A stretch of 61,594 nucleotides of DNA. It comes from an uncultured Lachnospiraceae bacterium (GTDB taxonomy: Bacteria; Bacillota; Clostridia; Lachnospirales; Lachnospiraceae). Each line of letters starts with the position of its first letter. Positions within the stretch are counted from its first letter, which is position 1. The stretch lies in the NCBI GenBank assembly GCA_949893755.1, contig CATLCV010000008.1, positions 1-61,594 on the forward strand. The letters run 5' to 3'. Below, piece after piece: positions 7,902 through 15,442 of this stretch. Under the pieces are notes generated by a model. That model was given only the letters and a program-made list of their open reading frames with translations, ran no database searches and was not told the origin of the DNA. The translations under genes and the position numbers were made by a program.

Positions 7902-9131
7902 ATGGGCGGAATGATTCGGTATGAATGGAAAAAAATATGGGCAAGCAGGCTGACCCAGCTTTCTGTGCTGGGATGTACGTTGCTTTTGCTGTTCAATACA
8001 TGGGCGGAATTAAGGCAAATCTACGCATGGGACAGCCAGGGAAATCAGCATTCCGGGACTGCGGCAAAGGAGATTTTAAAACAGACGCGGTCAAGACAGG
8101 AACTGAACCAGGAGACTGTGGAAGGAATCATGGAGGAATATCTGGAGAAGGCAGAGGAGATTGCGGAAGCGGAGGAAAATCCGGAGGTTGCCTCGGACGA
8201 AATCTGGCGGACGGTTTGGCTGCAGCAGGGGGAACTGTATGCTTTGATCGCGGATACTTGCAGGGAGTCGGGAAGCGACCTCCCCGCGGAGAATGTATTT
8301 CGGCAGAATATGGGAAGGGATTTTTACCAGGCGCGAATGGAAAGAGTTCAGAAATATACAGCACTTTTGAGGAGCAAAGGCATCATATCCGCGAAGGAGG
8401 CCGGATATTGGAATGACCGAAATACTCCGGTTTCGGAATATGTATACGGATATTGCAAGGGGTGGGAGCATGTCTTACAAAGTATGACGTGGATCATTCT
8501 GGTCATGATGATCATCTGTGTCGGGATCGCTCCGGTCTTTGCAGGGGAATACCAGTCAAAATGCGATTCCCTGTTCCTGTGCATGAAATACGGCAGGAGC
8601 AGGCTGCCGGCCGCGAAGATTGCTGCGGTCTGGCTGTTTACGAGTGTGGTTTATTTTGGACTTATGATCGTAAATTCTGCATGGATCTTGCTTTCGGCGG
8701 GAACAGAAGGGTGGGATACGTCTGTGCAGTTTTTGTATCAGACCACCCCGGTGAGCTATCCTGTGACGGTAGGTCAGGCCTGCCTTCTGATGTTCCTGCT
8801 GGGATATGTGCTGACACTGGGGATCATGGCCGTGACATTGTGGATGTCCTCGATCTTCAAGAATGCGTATGGAGTGATCGTAGTGGCATTCCTGCTGCTG
8901 ATCGTCCCGTCGTTTCTGCAGGCGGGGTTCGGCGGATATCTGCTGCAGCATATCCTGGCCCTGCTGCCGTCGAATATCATGAGCTTTGACTTTACGAATT
9001 ATACGGCGTATGCTGTCGGCGGAAAGATGATAAGCTGTCTGTCCATGGACCTGATCGTCAATGGGGCAGCGGCGGTGATCTTTTCCGCGGCGGGGTATGG
9101 GATGTTCCGGAAGCATCAGGTGAATCAGTAG
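7902..9131 (+). CDS. ABC-2 type transporter permease
   Basis: 409 residues. One N-terminal membrane helix (LSVLGCTLLLLFNTW, about residues 21-35) is followed by a charged extracytoplasmic region of about 150 residues. At least five helices follow from about residue 200 (MTWIILVMMIICVGIAPVF, VVYFGLMIVNSAWILL and others). This topology fits ABC-2 permeases of exporters paired with CcmA/NatA-like ATPases. The ATG follows GGAGGAG. It is the last gene of the sigma factor operon, and no clear T-rich terminator was seen after it. The substrate is unknown. Confidence 0.8.
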   Translation: MGGMIRYEWKKIWASRLTQLSVLGCTLLLLFNTWAELRQIYAWDSQGNQHSGTAAKEILKQTRSRQELNQETVEGIMEEYLEKAEEIAEAEENPEVASDEIWRTVWLQQGELYALIADTCRESGSDLPAENVFRQNMGRDFYQARMERVQKYTALLRSKGIISAKEAGYWNDRNTPVSEYVYGYCKGWEHVLQSMTWIILVMMIICVGIAPVFAGEYQSKCDSLFLCMKYGRSRLPAAKIAAVWLFTSVVYFGLMIVNSAWILLSAGTEGWDTSVQFLYQTTPVSYPVTVGQACLLMFLLGYVLTLGIMAVTLWMSSIFKNAYGVIVVAFLLLIVPSFLQAGFGGYLLQHILALLPSNIMSFDFTNYTAYAVGGKMISCLSMDLIVNGAAAVIFSAAGYGMFRKHQVNQ

Positions 9132-9192
9132 TCAGATTCCATAGACAAATTCTTAATATAATCTCGCTGTTAGAAAAAGGCACCAGCCTGCA

Positions 9193-10089
9193 TCATGTCC
9201 TGTTTTTTTCGTAGATTAACTTTGCCTGTTCCGCTACTGCTTCTTTCAGACGGGCAGGTGAAAGGATATCCACCCGGGTTCCGAAGGACAGCAGAAACCC
9301 GATCAGCCACGGATCCTCCGGCATGTTCGCGGAGACGATCAAATCCCCGTTCTCCTGCCGCTGGATCTGTGTCTTATCGAACTCATCATAGACGCGGTAT
9401 GACATTTCTTTCGGAAAACGAAGCGTGACCTTCGGATATTCCCCTTCGAAGGTCTCGATCGGCCCCGGAGGATTACGCTGCGAAAACCCTTCCTCTAACA
9501 CCTCCAGTTCTAAAATACGGTTTAATTTGAAGACGCGCCAGTCCTGCTTTTCCGTGCAAAATGCCTGCAGATACCATGCCTTTGCTTTGTAGACAAGCTT
9601 AGAGGGCTGTACGGTTCTTTCACGGATCTCCTCGCAAGAGCCTGCGTAACGGAGCTTCACATTCCTGCGGCGGATCACGGCTGATCTTAGAAGCTCAAAG
9701 GTCTCATTGTCATATCCGGGATTCCCCCATCTGGAAAAATCCACTTCAAGCCAATTCTCCGAATGGAGCTGAAACAATGCGGACAGCTTCTGTAAGGTCC
9801 GGCTGCCGTCCATGTTCCGGGTGATATGGATGCTCTGCAATGCTGCAAGGATTTCCTGCTTTTCAGCCTCGGACAGAACGGCCTTGTCCAGGACAAAATC
9901 ATTCAGTAAATGAATCCCGCCGTTTCTGCCTGCTTCCGTATAAACGGGGATGCCTGCTCCGCTCAGGGCGTCGATATCCCTGTAGATCGTTCGGACCGAT
10001 ACTTCGAATCTTTCCGCCAATTCCGGGGCGGTAGCCTGGCCCTTATCAAGTAAATGGTATAGGATCTTAAATAATCTGCTTTCCTGCAT
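9193..10089 (-). CDS. WYL-domain transcriptional regulator (YafY/DeoR-like HTH)
   Basis: 298 residues. The N-terminal winged helix (LAERFEVSVRTIYRDIDALSGAGIP trimmed: ELAERFEVSVRTIYRDI) is the HTH_11 type. The central WYL domain (about residues 135-215) contains KAWYLQAFC, and a WCX-like tail follows. WYL domains sense small ligands, often nucleotides, and many act as repressors. The start lies after AGAGGTAACACAG. It is convergent with the ABC permease gene, and no obvious target gene is adjacent apart from the divergent ATPase gene 350 bases away. Confidence 0.9.
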   Translation of the reverse strand: MQESRLFKILYHLLDKGQATAPELAERFEVSVRTIYRDIDALSGAGIPVYTEAGRNGGIHLLNDFVLDKAVLSEAEKQEILAALQSIHITRNMDGSRTLQKLSALFQLHSENWLEVDFSRWGNPGYDNETFELLRSAVIRRRNVKLRYAGSCEEIRERTVQPSKLVYKAKAWYLQAFCTEKQDWRVFKLNRILELEVLEEGFSQRNPPGPIETFEGEYPKVTLRFPKEMSYRVYDEFDKTQIQRQENGDLIVSANMPEDPWLIGFLLSFGTRVDILSPARLKEAVAEQAKLIYEKNRT

Positions 10090-10132
10090 CTGTGTTACCT
10101 CTTATTTTTTTCAGGGGAAGTTCTTCTGTATC

Positions 10133-10261
10133 ATGGAGACATCAAAAGAGCCGAAAATGAACGCTTTGCGGCGGGAATTGTCTGACGGCAAGAAAGCTGC
10201 CGCCGAGACTGATGTCAGGATAACAGAGTTTGGATGGAAATGCAAGAACATTTTTGAATGA
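10133..10261 (+). CDS. Possible 42-residue small ORF
   Basis: An open frame starts METSKEPKMNALRREL and ends FGWKCKNIFE. It lies in the 356-bp gap between the WYL regulator and the AAA ATPase. The composition is protein-like (Lys/Arg/Glu rich), but the ribosome site is weak and I recognise no family. It may be a gene remnant. The rest of the gap holds the repeated promoter region described separately. Confidence 0.2.
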   Translation: METSKEPKMNALRRELSDGKKAAAETDVRITEFGWKCKNIFE

Positions 10262-10354
10262 AGGAGTACAGGTGAGAAATGAAATACAGGTATGGAAAGT
10301 AATTCCCACTCTTAATCCATTTTTGTATAAAATCTGAAAATGTGTAAGTTGAGA

Positions 10355-10411
10355 CTTATAAAAATCTTGTTTTCGTGATATAATACACTTATAAAAATCT
10401 TGATTTCGTGA
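10355..10411 (+). promoter_or_regulatory. Two direct repeats around a promoter for the AAA_14 ATPase
   Basis: CTTATAAAAATCTTGTTTTCGTGA (given as CTTATAAAAATCTTG then TTTCGTGA) at 10355-10378 is repeated at 10388-10411 with one mismatch. The repeat distance is 33 bp, about three helical turns. TATAAT at 10379-10384 lies between them, with TTATAA 17 bp upstream as a possible -35. This looks like an operator that would block the promoter. Confidence 0.55.
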
Positions 10412-10445
10412 ATCGGTGCGGCATAAGGAAAGGACGGATGCTGTT

Positions 10446-11798
10446 ATGAAACGCAAAATATACGCGGAAATGCTGAAATGGAAGCAGGAGAGCGCCCGAA
10501 AAACCGCCCTTTTGATCGACGGCGCGCGCCGAGTCGGAAAAAGCTATATCGCGGAAGCATTTGCAAAGAATGAATACAGGTCATATCTTATGATTGACTT
10601 CAACAATGTCAGCAGCGATGTAAAGGATCTGTTTTACAATTATCTGAATGACCTGGATACATTTTTTATGTATTTGTCAGGATATTATAATGTGAAATTA
10701 TATCCCGGGGAGTCCCTGGTCATTTTTGATGAGGTACAGCAGCTCCCGAGGGCGCGGGCCGCCTTGAAATATCTGGTTGCCGACGGCAGGTTTGATTATA
10801 TGGAGACCGGATCTCTGATGTCCATCCGGAAAAATGTAACGGATATTGTAATTCCGTCGGAGGAGCGGCACATCAAAATGTACCCCATGGATTTTGAAGA
10901 ATTTCTGTGGGCGATGGGGAATGAAGTTTTGATGGATATGATCCGAACATGCTTTGATACCAGAAAGATGATGGGACAGCTCCTGCATAGAAAGGCGATG
11001 GATTATTTTCGTCAATATCTGATCGTCGGGGGAATGCCCCAGGCAGTCGGAGAGTACGTATCCTCCCGTGATTTTGACCGGGTGGATGCAGTGAAGCGGG
11101 ATATCCTGACGCTTTATCGGGCGGATATCGCAAAGCACGCGGAAGGATATGTGCAGAAGGTCAGCAGCATTTTTGATGAAATCCCGGCGCAATTGCAGAA
11201 GCATGAAAAAAAGTTCCGCCTCTCCGCTATCAAAAAGGACGCCCGTTTCAGGGACTATGAGGATGCACTTTTCTGGCTGGATGACGCGATGATCGTAAAC
11301 ACCTGCTTTTGCTCTGCAGAACCCAATATTGGATTGAAGCTGAATATGGACCGGCTGACATGGAAGTGCTATATGGCAGATACCGGGCTGCTGATCAGCC
11401 ATGCCTTTGATGAAAATGGTCTGGTATCCGGGGAAATATACAAAAAGCTGCTTTTTGATAAGCTGGAGGTCAATAAGGGCATGATCATGGAAAATATTGT
11501 TGCACAGATGCTCGCCGCATCCGGCCATAGGCTGTATTTTTATTCCAACCCCGACAGGAATGACGCAGATTCCAGGATGGAAATCGATTTTCTTCTTGCT
11601 AAGAGTAAGATCAGCAACAGGCACAATATATCGCCGATTGAGGTGAAGTCCGGAAAGAACTATACGCTGTCGTCGCTTCGGAAGTTTATGAAAAAATACC
11701 AGGAACAGCTCTATACTCCATATGTGATCCATACGCTGGATCTGAAGGAAGAGGAGGGCGTCGTATATCTGCCGGTTTACATGACACCGCTATTATAG
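10446..11798 (+). CDS. AAA_14/DUF4143 family ATPase
   Basis: About 450 residues. The N-terminal AAA_14 domain has a P-loop GARRVGKS at residues 26-33 and a Walker B SLVIFDEVQQ. An EERHIKMYPMDFEEFLWA segment follows, typical of this family. The C-terminal DUF4143 part has an HxxIxPIEVKSGKN-like nuclease-fold motif (IDFLLAKS, then SPIEVKSGKNYTLSSLR), as in restriction-endonuclease folds. The family is common and highly duplicated in gut anaerobes. Its role is not settled; a defence or self-regulating DNA-binding role is often suspected. The start is at the second in-frame ATG after AAAGGACGG. It is preceded by direct repeats that suggest autoregulation. Confidence 0.88.
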   Translation: MKRKIYAEMLKWKQESARKTALLIDGARRVGKSYIAEAFAKNEYRSYLMIDFNNVSSDVKDLFYNYLNDLDTFFMYLSGYYNVKLYPGESLVIFDEVQQLPRARAALKYLVADGRFDYMETGSLMSIRKNVTDIVIPSEERHIKMYPMDFEEFLWAMGNEVLMDMIRTCFDTRKMMGQLLHRKAMDYFRQYLIVGGMPQAVGEYVSSRDFDRVDAVKRDILTLYRADIAKHAEGYVQKVSSIFDEIPAQLQKHEKKFRLSAIKKDARFRDYEDALFWLDDAMIVNTCFCSAEPNIGLKLNMDRLTWKCYMADTGLLISHAFDENGLVSGEIYKKLLFDKLEVNKGMIMENIVAQMLAASGHRLYFYSNPDRNDADSRMEIDFLLAKSKISNRHNISPIEVKSGKNYTLSSLRKFMKKYQEQLYTPYVIHTLDLKEEEGVVYLPVYMTPLL

Positions 11799-11803
11799 TG
11801 AAC

Positions 11804-11880
11804 GACAAAATATAATGAATTGCGCCGAAGCGCAAGCAGGTCATCAATTTCCTGACGGAAATTGGTGACAAAATATAATA
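11804..11880 (+). repeat. Two-hairpin dispersed element, copy A
   Basis: Between flanking GACAAAATATAAT boxes lie two stem-loops: TTGCGC-CGAA-GCGCAA, and GTCATCAATTTCC / GGAAATTGGTGAC. It starts six bases after the ATPase stop and ends just before the ribosome site of the response regulator gene. Copies B and C are at 43591-43697. Confidence 0.8.
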
Positions 11881-11900
11881 GAAGCAGAGGTGAACATACC

Positions 11901-12566
11901 ATGCACATTTTGATCGTAGAAGATGAACCTGCCATCCGTCAGGAGCTGGAGCTCCTTCTTGAAAATGCCCTGTACCAGGTGACTGCCCTGGATGATTTTA
12001 CAGACGTGCCGGAACAGGTGCTGTCCTGCGGCCCGGACCTGGTGCTGCTGGATCTGAACCTGCCGGGAGAATCCGGATTTGACATCTGTACCAGAATCCG
12101 CGCTTCATCGGAGGTTCCGATCATCTTTGTGACCAGCAGGACCGATTCCATGGATGAACTGACCGGCCTGATGAAGGGCGGGGACGACTATATCACCAAG
12201 CCCTTCCAGGCGCCGATCCTGCTGGCGCATATCGCGGCGGTCTTGAAGCGCACCGCGCGGGAGGGTACAGAAGTGACAAAGCTTACCCACAAAGGGGCAG
12301 AGCTGGATATCGCGCGGGGCAGCCTTTCTTTCTGCGGGCAGGTGGTAGAATTGACAAAAAATGAATTAAAGATCATGCATTATCTGTTCCTGAACAAAGA
12401 AAAAATCGTTTCCCGGGCGAACCTGATCGAGTATCTCTGGGATAACCAGGTCTTTATTGATGATAATACCCTGAGCGTCAATATGACCCGGATCCGCGCA
12501 AAACTGGAGCAGGCCGGGATACATGATTTTATCAGGACCAAGAGAGGGATGGGGTATTCGATATGA
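11901..12566 (+). CDS. OmpR-family response regulator (BceR-like)
   Basis: 221 residues. The receiver domain has the acidic pocket VEDEP, the phosphoacceptor D51 in VLLDLNLPG, and the conserved K in DYITKPF. The C-terminal winged helix ends TKRGMGYSI. It is phosphorylated by the next gene's kinase (ATGA overlap) and probably activates the BceAB-like transporter operon downstream, beyond the Fic gene. The start at 11901 follows AGAGGTG; an in-frame ATG at 11862 falls inside the upstream repeat. Bce systems typically answer cell-wall antibiotics. Confidence 0.93.
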   Translation: MHILIVEDEPAIRQELELLLENALYQVTALDDFTDVPEQVLSCGPDLVLLDLNLPGESGFDICTRIRASSEVPIIFVTSRTDSMDELTGLMKGGDDYITKPFQAPILLAHIAAVLKRTAREGTEVTKLTHKGAELDIARGSLSFCGQVVELTKNELKIMHYLFLNKEKIVSRANLIEYLWDNQVFIDDNTLSVNMTRIRAKLEQAGIHDFIRTKRGMGYSI

Positions 12567-13672
12567 TCCGCGGGGCAATGAAAAAGGAACTGTATAGGGA
12601 AGAGGACTCCCTGTCTTTCGGCGCTTTCCTGAAGGATAGGCTCCTTCTTTTTCTTCTGCATATCACCTGCATGCTGGTGCTCACCGGCTACCTCCTTCTC
12701 ACAGGATACCCATGGGATTCCTGCGCCCTCATTCTGATCTGCTGGCTTCTGATCCTTACCGCCTGGATGCTGTATGATTATCATGACCGAAAAACATATT
12801 TCTTGCAGATAGAGCATGTACTGGACAAGGTGGACCAGAGATTCCTCCTGGGTGAACTGATGCCGAGATCTCCGCGTATCGAGGACAGGCTGTACCGGGA
12901 GATGATCCGCCGGTCCAACAAGTCCGTCATCGAACGGATCCGCCGGGTGGAGGATGAACAGCGGGAATACCGGGAGTACATCGAAAGCTGGGTTCACGAG
13001 ATCAAGGCCCCGATCACCAGCATATCCCTGTTGTGCGAGAACCGAAGAGCGGAACGGAGATATCCGGAGTCCCTCAGCGAAAAGGCTTTTGAAAATACGG
13101 CGATCCGGCAGATCGCGCTGGAAAATCAGAAGGTAGAGAATTATGTAGATATGGCGCTGTACTATGCCCGTTCGGACGAGGTATACAAGGACTATGTGAT
13201 TCGGGAGACCAATCTGCAGTCAACCGCAGAGGAGGCAGTGCTGAAAAATAAATATTACCTGATCCAGAACCGAATCCAGGTGGAGGTACAGTGCGGAGAG
13301 GAAAAGGTATATACAGACCGGAAATGGATCCTGTTTATCCTGAATCAGCTGATCCTGAACTGTACAAAATATAAAGCAAAGGAAAACGCCCGCATCCGGA
13401 TCACTGCGGAAGCCCTTCCGAATGGTGTTCATCTGCTTGTAGAGGATAACGGCGCAGGGATCAAAAAGGAAGAACTGCCGCGTATCTTTGAAAAAGGCTT
13501 TACTGGGACCAATGGGCGTAAGAATGACCGGGCCACGGGAATGGGACTGTACCTCTGCCGGAAGCTGTGCAGGAAATTAGGGATAGAGATTGACGCACGC
13601 TCAGAGTATGGAAGCGGCACATGCATTGTGCTGGAATTTCCTATCAGTACGTATGTCATAAACGAAGCATAG
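12563..13672 (+). CDS. Intramembrane-sensing histidine kinase (BceS-like)
   Basis: 369 residues. Two closely spaced N-terminal helices (about 24-42 and 48-67) have almost no loop between them, the hallmark of intramembrane-sensing kinases that detect flux through a BceAB partner. The DHp box is WVHEIKAPITS with H145. The HATPase domain has an N-box (LNQLILNCTKYK), VEDNGAGIKKEELPRIFEKGFTG (split: VEDNGAGI, PRIFEKGF) and GMGLYLCRKL. The start overlaps the regulator stop by four bases. A hairpin without a T-run (13684-13703) follows. Confidence 0.92.
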   Translation: MIRGAMKKELYREEDSLSFGAFLKDRLLLFLLHITCMLVLTGYLLLTGYPWDSCALILICWLLILTAWMLYDYHDRKTYFLQIEHVLDKVDQRFLLGELMPRSPRIEDRLYREMIRRSNKSVIERIRRVEDEQREYREYIESWVHEIKAPITSISLLCENRRAERRYPESLSEKAFENTAIRQIALENQKVENYVDMALYYARSDEVYKDYVIRETNLQSTAEEAVLKNKYYLIQNRIQVEVQCGEEKVYTDRKWILFILNQLILNCTKYKAKENARIRITAEALPNGVHLLVEDNGAGIKKEELPRIFEKGFTGTNGRKNDRATGMGLYLCRKLCRKLGIEIDARSEYGSGTCIVLEFPISTYVINEA

Positions 13673-13683
13673 AAGAAAAGAAC

Positions 13684-13703
13684 ATGCCGCATTGCTTCGG
13701 CAT
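13684..13703 (+). other. Short hairpin after the kinase gene
   Basis: ATGCCG, 8-nt loop, CGGCAT, 12 bases after the stop. No T-run follows, so it is a weak terminator candidate at best. Confidence 0.3.
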
Positions 13704-13792
13704 AACGGCACGAAATTTTCATAAACTTATTTGGCAGTGAGAATGGATATTTGACGATTGAATTATGAGTCTGTTTAGAAGGGATGATAACG

Positions 13793-14404
13793 ATGGCATT
13801 GGAAAATAAACTTGGGATCACAAATTCAGCAGAACTGGCACGGGAAGAGGAAAAAATCAGCAAGAAAAAAGCCCTGGAATTATTCGAATCAGGTATGCTT
13901 GACGAGCTTGATGCCGGAACCTTTGCGGCCCTCGCGGAGATTCACAGATACTTATTCGACGAGATTTACGATTTTGCAGGAAAAGTGAGATCTGTAAATC
14001 TTGCGAAAGGAAACTTCCGTTTTGCGCCCTTGATGTATCTGCATGCCGCATTGGAAAATATAGACAAAATGCCCCAGTCTACATTTGACGAGATCATCGA
14101 AAAATATGTGGAGATGAATATCGCGCATCCTTTCCGGGAAGGAAATGGCCGGAGCGCCAGGATCTGGCTGGACCAGATTTTGAAAAAAGAACTGCGCCAG
14201 GTGATCGACTGGAGCAGAGTGGACAAGGAGGACTACCTTCTCGCCATGGAACGGAGCCCGATCCGGGATATCGAGATCAAGCATGTATTGAAGGCCGCTC
14301 TGACATCAGAGATCCATGACAGGGATATCTATATGAAGGGGATCGATACCAGCTATTACTATGAAGGGTATACCACATTTAAGATGGAGGAATTGAAAGA
14401 CTGA
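13793..14404 (+). CDS. Class III Fic protein (AMP-transferase) with its own inhibitory helix
   Basis: 203 residues. The Fic motif HPFREGNGRSAR begins at H112 and is complete, so it should transfer AMP (or another nucleotide part) to a protein hydroxyl. The extreme C-terminus has S187-YYY-E191-GY, the S/T-x3-E-G/N inhibitory motif of class III Fic enzymes, whose glutamate blocks productive ATP binding. No separate antitoxin gene is needed or present. The start at ATG 13793 fits the AAGGG site; the ATG nine bases earlier is too close to it. It sits between the BceRS-like and BceAB-like genes. The target is unknown, but DNA gyrase is known for some bacterial Fic proteins. Confidence 0.9.
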   Translation: MALENKLGITNSAELAREEEKISKKKALELFESGMLDELDAGTFAALAEIHRYLFDEIYDFAGKVRSVNLAKGNFRFAPLMYLHAALENIDKMPQSTFDEIIEKYVEMNIAHPFREGNGRSARIWLDQILKKELRQVIDWSRVDKEDYLLAMERSPIRDIEIKHVLKAALTSEIHDRDIYMKGIDTSYYYEGYTTFKMEELKD

Positions 14405-14522
14405 CCGCCATGTCACAGAAAACTTCCCACCTGTACGGTTGGAAATCTTTCGAAAATGTAAGATAATTGTAAGCGAACCTGATACAATCCATCACCAGAA
14501 TCTGTTACGATCAAGTTATATT

Positions 14523-14650
14523 CACGGCCGATGAAATCTGCCGTGAGTATCGCACCAGCCGTAGCTGCAAAGCAGCATATTTCCTCATACGGCTGTGCGC
14601 ATCATATGATACTGAGCTGCAGATTTATCTGGCGCTCAGTATACCATATG
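14523..14650 (+). promoter_or_regulatory. Structured leader of the BceAB-like operon: three successive hairpins
   Basis: First, CACGGC (14523) / GCCGTG (14540). Second, CGCACCAGCCGTA (14551) / TACGGCTGTGCG (14588) with an inner GCTGC-AAA-GCAGC. Third, ACTGAGC (14611) / GCTCAGT (14634) with AGAT/ATCT inside and CATATG on both outer sides. None has a T-run. They lie within the 270-bp gap before the ATPase gene; the first part of the gap (14405-14520) holds only a TTTCCA-type palindrome near 14427-14448. Confidence 0.6.
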
Positions 14651-14674
14651 GTTTCGAAGGGAGAGTGACAGACA

Positions 14675-15442
14675 ATGAAAGACTACATCCGGATCTGTGA
14701 TGTGGAGAAGTATTATGGAAACGATGCAAATGTGACAAAGGCGGTGGACCGTGTCAGCTTTACGGTGGACAAAGGCGAATTTGTCGGCGTGATGGGGGCC
14801 TCCGGCAGCGGGAAAACCACCCTGCTCAACATGCTGTCCACCATTGACAGCGTAACCGCCGGGCATATCTACTACGGGGACACCGACATTACAGAACTCA
14901 AAGAGGATCAGCTGGCGGATTTCCGCAAGGAGAATCTGGGCTTCGTATTCCAGGACTACAACCTCCTGGATACGCTGACCATCGAGGAAAATATCATGCT
15001 GGCCATGACGCTCCAGCACAAAGGCCGCCGGGAGATCCAGGAAGAGTGTGAGAACATGCTGAACCTCCTGGGCATTGCGGACGTCCGCGGACAGTTCCCC
15101 TATCAGGTATCCGGCGGGCAGAAGCAGCGGTGCGCCTGCGCCAGGGCGCTGATCAACCATCCCAGGCTCCTGCTGGCGGATGAGCCCACCGGGGCCCTGG
15201 ATTCCAGGTCGTCCCAGACCCTTTTGGAGACCTTTACAAAGATGAACCGGACGCTTTCAGCCACCATTTTCATGGTGACTCACGACGCGTTTTCCGCCAG
15301 TTATTGTTCCCGAATCTTATTTTTGAAGGACGGACGCATTTTCCATGAGCTGGTCCGGGGGGAGCAGGACCGGCGCGGCTTCCTGAACCAGATCCTGGAT
15401 GTACTGTCCCTGACAGGAGGTGAAGTCTCCGATGCTCGCTAA
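14675..15442 (+). CDS. BceA-like ABC transporter ATPase
   Basis: 255 residues with Walker A GASGSGKTTLL, signature VSGGQKQRCACARAL, Walker B LLLADEPTGALDS and H-loop IFMVTHDAFSAS. This is the LolD/MacB/BceA type that works with FtsX-like permeases. Partner of the next gene, which it overlaps by 11 bases. Known BceAB pairs free lipid II-cycle intermediates from peptide antibiotics such as bacitracin and also signal to the BceS kinase. The ATG follows GGGAG. The specific antibiotic is not predictable. Confidence 0.93.
   Translation: MKDYIRICDVEKYYGNDANVTKAVDRVSFTVDKGEFVGVMGASGSGKTTLLNMLSTIDSVTAGHIYYGDTDITELKEDQLADFRKENLGFVFQDYNLLDTLTIEENIMLAMTLQHKGRREIQEECENMLNLLGIADVRGQFPYQVSGGQKQRCACARALINHPRLLLADEPTGALDSRSSQTLLETFTKMNRTLSATIFMVTHDAFSASYCSRILFLKDGRIFHELVRGEQDRRGFLNQILDVLSLTGGEVSDAR

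Noticed and set aside
10355-10411. Possible CRISPR-like repeat
   Set aside because: Only two units with a 9-bp gap holding a promoter box, and no cas genes. It fits an operator.
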